Shown: positions 37,476 to 46,288, counted from the first letter of the stretch. The stretch: DNA of 64,000 nt from Rhodobacter ferrooxidans (GCF_000176015.1 NZ_ACYY01000003.1:62001-126000); one strand, 5' to 3'. The notes: a model not told the origin generated them from the letters alone. A program made the numbers and translations.

Positions 37476-38656
37476 CGTCCCAGCGCCTTGATCCCGCGGG
37501 CGATGCCCTCCAGCGTCATCGGCACCATGCGGCCGTCGAATATCTGCTGGATCAGCCGGATGGACGGCGTGTAAGACCAATGCGCCTCGGGCACCGGGTT
37601 GATCCACAGATGCGCGGGCCAGGCCTGTGCGGCGCGGGTCAGCCAGGTCTGGCCGGTCTCCGGGTTCCAGTGTTCGTTGGCGCCGCCGGGGTGCAGGATC
37701 TCGTAGGGGCTCATGCTGGCGTCGCCTACGAAAATGCATTTGTAATCCGCGCCATAGCTGTGCAGCACCTCGGCGGTGGGGGTCTGGGCATCCCAGCGGC
37801 GGGCGTTGTCGCGCCACACGCCTTCATAAAGGCAGTTGTGAAAGTAGAACGGGATCAGGTGCTTGAACTCGGCGCGGGCGGCGGAGAACAACTCCTCCAT
37901 CACCTGCACATGCGGGTCCATGCTGCCGCCGATATCGAGGAACAGCAGCACCTTGACCGCATTGCGCCGCTCGGGGCGGGTTTGCACGTCCAGCCAGCCA
38001 TGCTCGGCGGTGGCGCGGATGGTGCCGGCCAAGTCAAGCTCCTGTTCCGCACCGTCGCGGGCCCAGTGGCGCAGGCGGCGCAGGGCGACCTTGATGTTGC
38101 GGGTGCCCAGTTCCACCCGGTCGTCCAGATTGCGAAAGAGGCGCTGGTCCCAGACCTTGACCGCGGTGCGGTGGCGCGAGCCGTCCTGACCGATCCGCAC
38201 GCCTTCGGGGTTGGCGCCGTAGGCGCCGAAGGGCGAGGTGCCCGCCGTGCCGATCCATTTCGCGCCGCCCTGATGCCGCCCCTGCTGTTCGGCCAGCCGC
38301 GCCCGCAGCGCCTCCATCAGCGCATCAAAGCTGCCCAGGGCCTTGAGTTCGGCGCGTTCTTCCGGCGTCAGGGTGGATTCGGCCAGCTTTTCCAGCCAGT
38401 CGCGCGGCAGATCGACCGCCTCCAGCACCTGTTCGGCGGTGATGCTGTCCAGCCCGTGAAAACTGCTGGCAAAGGCGCGGTCGAAGCGGTCGAGGTGGCG
38501 TTCGTCCTTGACCATGGTCAGGCGGGCGAGGTGGTAGAAGCCGTCCGGGTCATAGGTGGCAAGCCCCGCGGCCATGCCTTCCAGAAACGACAGGTATTCG
38601 CGCAAGCTGACCGGCACGCCGAACTGCCGCAGGGTCTGGAAGAACGGCACGAACAT
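37472..38656 (-). CDS. VWA-domain protein (CoxE-like) partnered with MoxR
   Basis: A 394-residue protein with a helical N-terminal region (about 1-220) and a C-terminal von Willebrand A domain. The metal-ion site is LLFLDIGGSMDPH at about 236-248, a DxGxS variant of the usual DxSxS. Later residues include FVGDASMSPYE near 325. VWA proteins of this type work with MoxR AAA+ ATPases as chaperones that insert metals or assemble enzyme complexes. The moxR gene is three genes upstream in the same chain. The client enzyme is not identified. Confidence 0.8.
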   Translation of the reverse strand: MFVPFFQTLRQFGVPVSLREYLSFLEGMAAGLATYDPDGFYHLARLTMVKDERHLDRFDRAFASSFHGLDSITAEQVLEAVDLPRDWLEKLAESTLTPEERAELKALGSFDALMEALRARLAEQQGRHQGGAKWIGTAGTSPFGAYGANPEGVRIGQDGSRHRTAVKVWDQRLFRNLDDRVELGTRNIKVALRRLRHWARDGAEQELDLAGTIRATAEHGWLDVQTRPERRNAVKVLLFLDIGGSMDPHVQVMEELFSAARAEFKHLIPFYFHNCLYEGVWRDNARRWDAQTPTAEVLHSYGADYKCIFVGDASMSPYEILHPGGANEHWNPETGQTWLTRAAQAWPAHLWINPVPEAHWSYTPSIRLIQQIFDGRMVPMTLEGIARGIKALGR

Positions 38657-38671
38657 GTGGCCCCCGGCGGA

Positions 38672-40039
38672 TCAGCCCTTTTCCCGTGGCGGGGTCAGGG
38701 CGGCAATCTCGGCCATCCGGGTCTGCACCGCTTGCGCCGAGCCGAAACCATAGCGCGCCCAGCCAAGGCTGTCGAGCCGGACGGCCTGCGCCTGCGCCGT
38801 GCGGCCAAGCGCCTCCAGCGCCTCGGCCTTGACCATCAGCAGCGTGGCCAAGAGGGCTGCGTTCTGCGCCGAGGTGACCACCGGAATGGCCCGATCGGCC
38901 AGCACCAGCGCGCCCTTGGCATCGCCCTGCCGCAGGGCAAAGGCGGCAAGCTGCATATCGACATGGGCTGCATGGATCTGGCCGCCGGGCAGGCTGCGGT
39001 AAAGTGCTGCGGCGGCGGTAAAGGCCACAAGGGCGGTTGCGGGGTCGTGGCCGATGTTCAGCCGCCCCACCGCGAACTGGCTGAAGGCAAGGCGGCTGTC
39101 GTGCCAGCCTTGCGCCGTGGCAATTTCCAGCGTGCGGCGGGCGGCGGCCCGGCGGGCGGCGACCGGTGCCTGCCCGCCAAGCGCCTTTTCCATCGCGTCG
39201 ATCCAGGCCCGCGGCGTGGCGCTGCTGACCGGGTTTCCCGCATGGCGGCCGCCTGGGTTCAGTCGCGCCAGCAGGTCGGGCAACAGCGCCGCCACCTCGG
39301 CCTCGGTCATGCCGGATCGCAGTTCCGGCGCGTAATGCGCGCGCAGCACCAGCATGTCGAAGCCGGTCAGCGTGGTGTGGAAATTGTCGTCGTTGAACAC
39401 CGAATCCGACAGCGAATACAGATCGTTGAGCGGCCCCATCGCCTGCGCCAGTTCCTCGTGCAGACAGTCGCGCACCTCTTGCGGGCTGGTGTCGGCGGGC
39501 ACGAAGATCGCGGCCTGCTCGCGGGCGGTCACTGTGGCCCAATCCAGCCTGGCCGCGCCACGGGCAGCGCGGTAGTCGGCCCAGGACGACACCCTTGGCA
39601 CCACGAAACAGGCGACATTGGCATAGACGCCCTGGATTTGCGCCCGCGGGATGAATTCAACGGTGATGCGGGCGGCGCTGTCGGTCTGGCGGATGTCGAT
39701 CCCGGCCTCGGCCCGGAAGCGGGCGACCACGGCGGCCAGATCGCGGGCGGCGGTGGCAGGCACGGCGCCGGTCAGCGCCACGGTGATCGGGCCGTCAAAG
39801 CGGCTGAGCACCGGCAGCGCCCGCCCGCTTTCCATGCGAAACTCCAGCGCCAGAAAGTCCTGCGCGATCTCGGCATTGCTGCGGGTGGGGGCGGGGGCGC
39901 GCTGCGGCCCGAAGGTTTTCATCGCGGGCAACCCGTCCAGCGCCAGCACGTCGGTGGCGCGGGTCATCGTCACCAGCGGCGGGGCGGCGGCGACACAGCC
40001 CGACAGGGCAAGGACACTGGCAAGGCACAGCCGCCGCAT
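38672..40039 (-). CDS. DUF2927-type lipoprotein
   Basis: A 455-residue predicted lipoprotein. The signal MRRLCLASVLALSGC places the lipid-modified cysteine at residue 15. The DUF2927-like core contains IAQDFLALEFRMESGRALPV and a later DCLHEELAQAMGPLNDLY with a protease-like HEE pair. The last 170 residues are TPR-like helices (HAAHVDMQLAAFALRQGDAK). It starts one base after the stop of the GNAT gene, so the two belong to one operon. The role is unknown; an envelope scaffolding or processing role is possible. Confidence 0.7.
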   Translation of the reverse strand: MRRLCLASVLALSGCVAAAPPLVTMTRATDVLALDGLPAMKTFGPQRAPAPTRSNAEIAQDFLALEFRMESGRALPVLSRFDGPITVALTGAVPATAARDLAAVVARFRAEAGIDIRQTDSAARITVEFIPRAQIQGVYANVACFVVPRVSSWADYRAARGAARLDWATVTAREQAAIFVPADTSPQEVRDCLHEELAQAMGPLNDLYSLSDSVFNDDNFHTTLTGFDMLVLRAHYAPELRSGMTEAEVAALLPDLLARLNPGGRHAGNPVSSATPRAWIDAMEKALGGQAPVAARRAAARRTLEIATAQGWHDSRLAFSQFAVGRLNIGHDPATALVAFTAAAALYRSLPGGQIHAAHVDMQLAAFALRQGDAKGALVLADRAIPVVTSAQNAALLATLLMVKAEALEALGRTAQAQAVRLDSLGWARYGFGSAQAVQTRMAEIAALTPPREKG

Positions 40040-40040
40040 C

Positions 40041-40497
40041 TTACGCGGGCCGGTTGTAGCGGATGAACGGCGATTTCACTGCAACCTGATCATAAAGCAT
40101 CCGCCCCGGATAGTTGTTCTCGGCGGTCAGCCAATAGACCCCCGGGCGCTCCGGCGGCATCGGCGCGGGCATAGACCGCCTCGATCAGCGCCCGGCCCAC
40201 GCCCGAGCCACGGGCGGCAGGGGTGGTGAACAGGTCTTGCAGATAGCAGGCAGGCTCGATCTTCCAGCAGGAGGGGTGAAAGATGAAATGCGTCAACCCC
40301 AGCGCCACGCCGCCGCGTTCGGCCAGCAAGCCATGGATGCCTGCGTTGCCCGCGATCAGCCGCGCGAAGGTGCTGTCATAAACCGCCTGCGGCAGGGCGG
40401 TCTTGTAGAACAACAGATAGTCGTGCCACAGCGCCTGCCAGACCGGGCGGTCGGCTTCGGTGATGGGGCGGATGGCGACGGGCAGGCTTTGGGTCAT
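40041..40497 (-). pseudogene. GNAT-family acetyltransferase with a +1 frameshift
   Basis: The frame opens at MTQSLPVAIRPITEADRPVW and reads an N-acetyltransferase fold (LYLQDLFTTPAARGSGVGRAL-like core with the acetyl-CoA loop RGSGVG). At a run of five C on the plus strand (40139-40143) it slips and stops early at 40090. Reading with four bases instead restores VYWLTAENNYPGRMLYDQVA and KSPFIRYNRPA, ending in TAA at 40041. That stop is one base before the DUF2927 gene, as expected for an intact operon member. It may be a true mutation, a phase-variable tract or a sequencing error. The natural substrate is unknown. Confidence 0.8.
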
Positions 40498-40621
40498 GGC
40501 GCAATCTGTCTGGTTCTGAAAGGGCTTGCCGCAGCTAACCCCGGGGCTGCGGCAGCAAGGCGACCGGGGTGCGGCAACTTCTGGACCTTGCGGCACGCGC
40601 GGGGGGTAGGTCAAGGCCGCG

Positions 40622-40641
40622 GGCGCCGGGTAAGCGGCGCC
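40622..40641 (-). terminator. GC-rich hairpin just after moxR
   Basis: Arms GGCGCCG and CGGCGCC enclose a six-base loop, eight bases past the moxR stop on the minus strand. There is no T-run, so it is more likely an attenuating or stabilising hairpin before the GNAT gene than a full terminator. Confidence 0.35.
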
Positions 40642-40648
40642 GCGCCGC

Positions 40649-41488
40649 CTAGCCCTGGCGCCGCGCCATGAAGGCCAGCCGCTCGAACAGATGCAGATCC
40701 TGCTCGGTTTTCAGCAGCGCGCCGTGCAGCTTTGGCAACACCGCCTTGCCCTCGCGCTTCAGATCCTCGGGGCCGAGGTCTTCGGCCAGCAACAGCTTCA
40801 GCCAGTCCAGCACCTCGGAGGTGGAGGGCTTTTTCTTCAGCCCCGGCATCTCGCGCAGCTCATAGAACTGGGTCAGCGCCGTGGTCAGCAAGGCTTCCTT
40901 GATGCCGGGAAAATGCACCTCGACGATGGCGCGCAGGGTGTCGATGTCCGGGAAGCGGATGTAGTGGAAGAAACAGCGGCGCAGGAAGGCGTCGGGCAGT
41001 TCCTTTTCGTTGTTCGAGGTGATGATCACCACCGGCCGATGCTGCGCCCGCACGGTTTCGCCGGTCTCGTAGACGTGAAACTCCATGCGGTCGAGTTCCT
41101 GCAACAGGTCGTTGGGAAACTCGATATCGGCCTTGTCCACCTCGTCGATCAGCAAGACCACCCGGCCCGGTGCCTCGAAGGCCTGCCACAGCTTGCCCTT
41201 GCGGATGTAGTTGGCGACATCGTTCACCCGCGCGTCGCCCAACTGGCTGTCGCGCAACCGGCTGACCGCGTCGTATTCGTAAAGCCCCTGCTGCGCCTTG
41301 GTGGTGGATTTCACATGCCATTCGATGATCGGCAGTTGCAGCGCCAGCGCCACCTGCCGCGCCAGTTCGGTCTTGCCGGTGCCCGGCTCGCCCTTCACCA
41401 GCAAGGGGCGTTGCAACGTCACCGCCGCATTGACCGCATGGGCGAGGTCGGTGGTGGCGATGTAACTGGCGGTTGAGCGGAATTTCAT
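40649..41488 (-). CDS. MoxR-family AAA+ ATPase
   Basis: A 279-residue AAA+ protein. Walker A is KGEPGTGKTELARQ at about 32-45, Walker B is VVLLIDEVDKADIEF at about 107-121, and the sensor 1 segment is VIITSNNEKELPDAFLRRC at about 152-170 with the arginine finger. MoxR ATPases act with VWA-domain partners as assembly chaperones in metal-cofactor or complex maturation. The partner VWA gene lies downstream in the same operon, after the frameshifted GNAT and the DUF2927 lipoprotein. The start used gives MKFRSTASYIATTDL. The gene is divergent from the dksA-like gene. Confidence 0.9.
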   Translation of the reverse strand: MKFRSTASYIATTDLAHAVNAAVTLQRPLLVKGEPGTGKTELARQVALALQLPIIEWHVKSTTKAQQGLYEYDAVSRLRDSQLGDARVNDVANYIRKGKLWQAFEAPGRVVLLIDEVDKADIEFPNDLLQELDRMEFHVYETGETVRAQHRPVVIITSNNEKELPDAFLRRCFFHYIRFPDIDTLRAIVEVHFPGIKEALLTTALTQFYELREMPGLKKKPSTSEVLDWLKLLLAEDLGPEDLKREGKAVLPKLHGALLKTEQDLHLFERLAFMARRQG

Positions 41489-41659
41489 CTTTGGCCTTCG
41501 CAGCTTGGGAAGACACAGACTAGCACGGCCCAACCCACCCGCAACCCCGGCTGAACGCTAGTGACAACGGCTTTGGCTTGCGATATGGCACCGCCAGCAG
41601 GAGCGCCCGACCTCAAACGCCGCCTGTCGGTGCGGTCCGGGGAGATGGAGAGTGCAGTG

Positions 41660-42082
41660 ATGAAGGCAGAGGTCTTTATTCCCGAAGACTACCGTCCGGC
41701 CGAAACCGAGCCGTTCATGAACGAGCGGCAACTGGAGTATTTCCGCCGCAAGCTGGTGGTCTGGAAACAGGAATTGATGTCGCAAAGCGCGGAAACCATC
41801 GAGGGCCTGCAGGACTCCGGGCGCAACGTCGCTGACATCGCAGACCGCGCCTCCGAGGAAACCGACCGGGCGCTGGAACTGCGCACCCGGGATCGCCAGC
41901 GCAAGCTGGTTTCGAAGATCGACGCGGCGCTGCGGCGGATCGAAAACGGCGAGTTTGGCTATTGCGAGGTGTCGGGCGAACCGATCAGCCTGAAGCGGCT
42001 GGATGCCCGCCCGATTGCCACCATGACGCTGGAAGCGCAGGAACAGCACGAACGCCGCGAAAAGGTGCACCGCGACGACTGA
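41660..42082 (+). CDS. dksA: DksA/TraR-like RNA polymerase regulator with a degenerate zinc finger
   Basis: A 140-residue coiled-coil transcription factor that binds the RNA polymerase secondary channel and works with ppGpp. The N-terminus MKAEVFIPEDYRP and the coiled-coil body (RKLVVWKQELMSQSAETIEG, then DIADRASEETDRALELRTRD) match alphaproteobacterial DksA, including the acidic tip region. The zinc finger is unusual: only Cys102 of the four cysteines remains (GYCEVSGEPISLKR), and the other ligand positions hold Ser, Thr and Ala. The DksA of Rhodobacter sphaeroides, needed for photosynthetic growth, is also of a non-classical type. The start has GGAG nine bases upstream; the longer frame to 41561 lacks support. 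Confidence 0.85.
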   Translation: MKAEVFIPEDYRPAETEPFMNERQLEYFRRKLVVWKQELMSQSAETIEGLQDSGRNVADIADRASEETDRALELRTRDRQRKLVSKIDAALRRIENGEFGYCEVSGEPISLKRLDARPIATMTLEAQEQHERREKVHRDD

Positions 42083-42183
42083 CCACGGGGGCAGGCCGGG
42101 CTTGGTGCTTGCAGCAGGCCGGGCGGACGCTCACACTTGACGTTGGATATTGTCGGTCCGGCGTTTGGTTGTGTGGGGACAGA

Positions 42184-43368
42184 ATGGCGTTGACGGGAAC
42201 AGAGATCACCGTGCTTGGGGCCGGCATTGCCGGGCTGGCGGTGGCGCGTGCCCTGGCGATGCGCGGGGCGCAGGTCACGGTGCTGGAGCAATCCGATGCC
42301 GTGCGCGAAGTGGGGGCCGGCTTGCAGATCGGCCCGAATGGCGCAGTGGTGCTGCGCGCGCTGGGCTTGGGGGCGGCGCTGGATGCTGCCTCGATCCGCG
42401 CCACGGCGGTCGAATTGCGCGACGGTCGCGATGGCGGTGTGGTGCTGCGGCTGGATCTGGCGCGGCTGCGTGCCGGGCAGACCTATCACCTGCTGCATCG
42501 CGCCGATCTGATCGCGCTGCTGGAAAACGGTGCCCGCGCGGCGGGGGTGACCATCGAGCTGTCGCAGAAGGTCGATGCCGTCGATCTTTCCGGCCCGAAG
42601 CCGCGGCTGAAGATGGCGGATGGCGCGACCCGCCTGGCCGATCTGGTGATCGGGGCGGACGGGCTTCATTCGAAACTGCGCAGCGCGCTGAATGGCGTGG
42701 TGGCGCCGTTCTTCACCCGGCAGGTGGCCTGGCGGGCGGTGATCCCGGCCGAACCCGGCGCGCGCTCGGTGGCCGAGGTGCATATGGGGGCGGGGCGGCA
42801 TCTGGTCAGCTATCCGCTGCGCAACGGTGCGCTGCGCAACATCGTGGCGGTGGAAGAGCGCAGCCATTGGGTCGAAGAAGGCTGGAACATGCAGGACGAC
42901 CCGCTGACGGTGCAACTGGCCTTTGCCGAGTTCAACCCGCAGGTGCGTGGCTGGCTGGACCAGATCGAGGATGTCTATCTGTGGGGCCTGTTCCGGCATC
43001 CGGTGGCCAAGGTCTGGCAAAAGGCCTTGCCGCAGGGGGCGGTGGCGATTCTGGGCGATGCGGCGCATCCGACCCTGCCGTTCCTGGCGCAAGGCGCCTG
43101 CATGGCGCTGGAGGATGCCTGGGCGCTGGCCAAGGCGCTGGACGGCACCCGACCGCAGGCCGAGGCTCTGGCCGCCTATCAGGCCGCCCGCGCCCCGCGC
43201 ACAGCCCGGATTGTCGAGGCCGCCAACGGCAATGCCCGCGCCTACCATCTGCGCGGACCGTTGCGCGAAATGGCGCATCTGGCGTTGAAGATCGGCGGCC
43301 GGTTGGCACCACAACTGGCGTTGAACCGGTTCGACTGGGTCTATGACTTCGACGTGACCAAGGTTTAG
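42184..43368 (+). CDS. FAD-dependent monooxygenase (salicylate hydroxylase-like)
   Basis: A 394-residue flavoprotein hydroxylase. The dinucleotide motif GAGIAGLAVARALAMRG is at about 11-27, an arginine-containing motif is at RADLIALL near 109, the DG motif is VIGADGLHSKLRS at about 153-165, and the GD motif is GDAAHPTLPFLAQGACMALE at about 285-304. It hydroxylates an aromatic ring using NAD(P)H and oxygen; the substrate is unknown. The start follows GGGGAC. It ends two bases inside the convergent DAO-family gene, so the stops overlap. It could also be described as a UbiH-like or kynurenine-type oxidase, but the loops fit salicylate-type enzymes best. Confidence 0.85.
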   Translation: MALTGTEITVLGAGIAGLAVARALAMRGAQVTVLEQSDAVREVGAGLQIGPNGAVVLRALGLGAALDAASIRATAVELRDGRDGGVVLRLDLARLRAGQTYHLLHRADLIALLENGARAAGVTIELSQKVDAVDLSGPKPRLKMADGATRLADLVIGADGLHSKLRSALNGVVAPFFTRQVAWRAVIPAEPGARSVAEVHMGAGRHLVSYPLRNGALRNIVAVEERSHWVEEGWNMQDDPLTVQLAFAEFNPQVRGWLDQIEDVYLWGLFRHPVAKVWQKALPQGAVAILGDAAHPTLPFLAQGACMALEDAWALAKALDGTRPQAEALAAYQAARAPRTARIVEAANGNARAYHLRGPLREMAHLALKIGGRLAPQLALNRFDWVYDFDVTKV

Positions 43369-44645
43369 CGGCGCCGCTCGCGCCACCAGTCCTGCGCCTG
43401 CAGCTTCCAATAGGTCAGTTGCGCCGCGGCCAGCCCCAGCGGCCCACCGGCCCAGGGCAGGCCGAAGGGGGCGAACATCGCAATGCGGTCGGTTTCGCCC
43501 AGGATCGCCTCGGCCAGCACCTTGCCGCCGATGGCCGTGGTGTTCAGCCCATGGCCGCCGAAGGCCGTGCAATGCCACACGTCGGGCGCCATCTGGCCGA
43601 TCTGCGGCATCAGGTGGCGGGCGTAGCCCATCTGGCCGGACCATGCCAGATCGGTCTTGAGGTCAGCCAGTTGCGGAAACACCCCCAGCATCTCGCGCCG
43701 CAATTCGCGTGCCAGTTCGGCAGGCGAGGCCGCGCGGGTGGTGATCCGCCCGCCCCACAAAAGCCGGGTGCCCCCCTCGACCAGCCGGTAGTAATCGGCG
43801 GCGCGGCGGTCATCCAGCACCGCGTCGCTGGTGCGGATCGCCGCGCTGAGCAGGTCGGGGGCGGCTTCGGTCAGCAGCATGTAGGTGGCAATCGGCAGCA
43901 CCGCGCGTTGCAGGCGCGGCACCAGCGCCCCGGTATAGCCGCCCATGGCAAATACCACCCGGCGGGCCTGCACCTGACCCTGTGGCGTGGTGATGGTTTT
44001 CACAGCCCCCGTCAGTGCCGCCCCGGTGGCGGGGGAGGCGTCAAACACCTTGCCGCCCAGCCGTTCCACCTCGGCGGCAATGCCGCGCAGGGTGTTCAGC
44101 GGGTGGATATGGAAGGCGCGGCTGTCGCGCAGCCCGTGGAAATAGCGGTCCGATACCAGCAGGCCGCGCAGGGCGTCGCGGTCCAAATACTCCAGCCGGT
44201 AGTTGAAATCGCAGGCAAATTCCTCGGCATGGGCGATCAGATCGGCTTTCGCATCGTGGCGGCGCAGATGCAGCACGCCGGGGCAGGGGTCGGCGCTGTC
44301 GATCTTCAGATCGCTGATGGTGGCGCGCAACCGCTCGACGCCTTCGATGGTCAGCCGGTGCAATTCCCGCGCCGCCCGGATGCCGACCCTGCGGGCAATC
44401 GCGGTGTTGCCGCAGGCAAACGACGGGCTGACGATGCCGCCATTGCGCCCCGAGGCACCAAAGCCGATGCTTTCGGCCTCCAGCACCACCACCGATTGCC
44501 CGGCGCGCGCCAGTTCCAGCGCCGTGGTCAGCCCGGCCAGACCGCCGCCGACGATCACCGTATCGGCCTCGATCTTCCCGGTAAGGGCAGGGCGGCTGCC
44601 GGGGGTTGCAACCGTGCGGCTGTAATACGTTTCAGGGGCGGGCAT
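43365..44645 (-). CDS. DAO-family FAD-dependent oxidoreductase (PuuB-like)
   Basis: A 426-residue flavoprotein. The N-terminal segment TVIVGGGLAGLTTALELA is at about 29-46. It is followed by VVLEAESIGFGASGRNGG, the signature of the glycine/D-amino-acid oxidase family; the ASGRNGG loop is typical of the gamma-glutamylputrescine oxidoreductase (PuuB) and related amine oxidases. The C-terminal FGGHGLNTTAIGGKVLAEAI is the flavin-contact part. A role in oxidising a polyamine or amino-acid derivative is inferred. The gene lies on the opposite strand to its neighbour and overlaps its stop by three bases; it starts right next to the xth gene. Confidence 0.82.
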   Translation of the reverse strand: MPAPETYYSRTVATPGSRPALTGKIEADTVIVGGGLAGLTTALELARAGQSVVVLEAESIGFGASGRNGGIVSPSFACGNTAIARRVGIRAARELHRLTIEGVERLRATISDLKIDSADPCPGVLHLRRHDAKADLIAHAEEFACDFNYRLEYLDRDALRGLLVSDRYFHGLRDSRAFHIHPLNTLRGIAAEVERLGGKVFDASPATGAALTGAVKTITTPQGQVQARRVVFAMGGYTGALVPRLQRAVLPIATYMLLTEAAPDLLSAAIRTSDAVLDDRRAADYYRLVEGGTRLLWGGRITTRAASPAELARELRREMLGVFPQLADLKTDLAWSGQMGYARHLMPQIGQMAPDVWHCTAFGGHGLNTTAIGGKVLAEAILGETDRIAMFAPFGLPWAGGPLGLAAAQLTYWKLQAQDWWRERRR

Positions 44646-44646
44646 G

Positions 44647-45426
44647 TCAGGCGTCCAGATCTATCCAGACCGGCACATGGTCTGAGGGCTTGTCGCCCGC
44701 CCGCACCGCCTTGTCGATCCCTGCATCGCGCAAAAGATCGCTTGCCTGCGGCGACAGCAGCAGATGGTCGATGCGGATGCCGTTGTTGCGCTCCCACGCG
44801 CCGGCCTGATAGTCCCAGAAGGAGTAGTGGCCGGGGCCGGGGTGGCGCAGGCGGAAGGCGTCGGCGTAGCCAAGGTTGACGATGCGCTGCAACGCCGCCC
44901 GGCTTTGCGGCAGGTAAAGCGCGTCTTCCAGCCAGGCTTCGGGCTTGGCGGCATCCATCGCCTGCGGGATCACGTTGTAATCCCCGGCCAGCACCACCGG
45001 CTCCTCGGTCGCGAGCAAGCCCAGCGCCCGCTCGCGCATCCGCGCCATCCAGCCCAGCTTGTAGTCATACTTCGGCCCCGGCGCCGGGTTGCCATTGGGG
45101 GCATAAAGCCCAGCAACCCGCACCGCACGCGCGCCGATCACCGTCGCCTCGATCCAGCGCGCCTGTTCATCGGTAGGATCGCCGGGCAGGCCGCGGGTCA
45201 CATCCTCCAGCGGCAGTTTCGACAGGATCGCCACGCCGTTGAAGCCCTTCTGGCCATGGGTCTCCACCCGGTAGCCGAGGTCCTCGAACAGCCCGCGCGG
45301 AAAACCCTCGTCCACCGACTTGATTTCCTGCAACACCACCACATCGGGGGCGGCGTCGGCAAGCCAGGCGGGCAGCGCCTCGATCCGCGCCTTGATGCCG
45401 TTGATGTTGAAACTGGCGATCTTCAT
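44647..45426 (-). CDS. xth: Exodeoxyribonuclease III
   Basis: Apurinic/apyrimidinic endonuclease and 3'-5' exonuclease of base excision repair, a 259-residue cytoplasmic enzyme. It has the family start MKIASFNINGIKARIEALPA. The catalytic glutamate motif is VLQEIKSVDEG at about 34-44, and LAGDYNVIPQAMDAAKPEAW at about 145-164 carries the Asp/Asn pair. The C-terminal DHVPVWIDL contains the Asp-His. A start four codons upstream (45438) is possible, but the family start is at 45426. It ends two bases from the DAO-type gene. Routine housekeeping gene. Confidence 0.95.
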   Translation of the reverse strand: MKIASFNINGIKARIEALPAWLADAAPDVVVLQEIKSVDEGFPRGLFEDLGYRVETHGQKGFNGVAILSKLPLEDVTRGLPGDPTDEQARWIEATVIGARAVRVAGLYAPNGNPAPGPKYDYKLGWMARMRERALGLLATEEPVVLAGDYNVIPQAMDAAKPEAWLEDALYLPQSRAALQRIVNLGYADAFRLRHPGPGHYSFWDYQAGAWERNNGIRIDHLLLSPQASDLLRDAGIDKAVRAGDKPSDHVPVWIDLDA

Positions 45427-45482
45427 GCGCGCACCCATCCGGTTTGTTCCGTTCTAGGCGGCGTTGCGCGGCGGGGCAAGGC

Positions 45483-46202
45483 TCAGGCGCTGCGGGCCTG
45501 TGCCGGGCGGGCGGCGGCCAGCCACAGCGCGTCGAGTTCGGCCAGCGCCTGCGGGTCGAACTGGTCGGCCTGTTCCCAATACCGCCCCGAGGCCACGAAA
45601 TAGCCAAGCGAGGCTTCCAGCGCCAAGGCCCGTTCCGCCAGAGCGGTGTCAAACGCCAATGGCCGCGGCTGCGCCAGCCCCGCCAGCGAGGCGCGCGGAA
45701 ACACCAGCCGCGACGGCCCCGCCGACAGGTTGACCATGGCCGTGCCGCGCATCGCCGCCAGCAGCATCAGCCGCGCCGATTTCGCCTCCAGACTGCGCAG
45801 GGTGATGTCGGGGCGCAACGGGTCGGCGCTTCCGATGCCGTAGAAATGCGTGGCGCCCGCCTTCGGGTAATGCATGTCGCAGCCCATCATGGCGATCACT
45901 TTCGGGCGATGGGCAAACAGCGCCCAATAACCGGCGGTGAAGGCCATGGTGCCGCCGGCATAGACAAAGCCGCCCAAGGCGTTCTGGGCAGGCACGAAAT
46001 CCTCTTGCGATACCAATACTTTGCCCGTCACAGCCTCGGGCAGCCCATCGGGCGGGAAATCCCACGGCGTGATCAGCGCATCCCAATCCGGCCGCACCCG
46101 CCAGGCATTGTTGATCGCCAGAACATGATCAAACGCCGCCCGCGGCCAGGCCCGCGCCTGCACCACATTGGGGCCGGACCCCAGGATCAGAACAGTCCGC
46201 AT
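45483..46202 (-). CDS. Hypothetical protein with a nucleotide-binding-like N-terminus
   Basis: A 239-residue soluble protein I cannot place. It opens with MRTVLILGSGPNVVQARAWP, where the glycine-rich GSGPN follows a hydrophobic strand as in Rossmann-type or glycosyltransferase folds. Later come VLAINNAWRVRPDWDALITP and KVIAMMGCDMHYPKAGATHF. The mid part is hydrophobic (GGTMAFTAGYWALFA) but not a clear membrane segment. The length and the DMHYP pattern suggest a metal- or sugar-binding enzyme. It stands alone between xth and the A-type carrier gene, on the same strand. Surface polysaccharide or sialyltransferase-like chemistry is a guess only. Confidence 0.55.
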   Translation of the reverse strand: MRTVLILGSGPNVVQARAWPRAAFDHVLAINNAWRVRPDWDALITPWDFPPDGLPEAVTGKVLVSQEDFVPAQNALGGFVYAGGTMAFTAGYWALFAHRPKVIAMMGCDMHYPKAGATHFYGIGSADPLRPDITLRSLEAKSARLMLLAAMRGTAMVNLSAGPSRLVFPRASLAGLAQPRPLAFDTALAERALALEASLGYFVASGRYWEQADQFDPQALAELDALWLAAARPAQARSA

Positions 46203-46288
46203 CGCACGCCCCCGGTGACCTCGGCAAGGCGTTCAGATAGCGCGCGCCCGGCCAAGGGCGAGGGGCCGCAGGCGATTTCCGCCGAGAT

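Noticed and set aside
38850-39600. Possible second frameshift in the DUF2927 gene, because other frames stay open
   Set aside because: The 455-residue frame is continuous with consistent composition and a TPR-like end, so no shift is needed.
41561-41659. 33-residue N-terminal extension of the DksA-like protein
   Set aside because: The extension overlaps the divergent promoter region, has no family match and no ribosome site. MKAEVFIPEDYRP is the family start.
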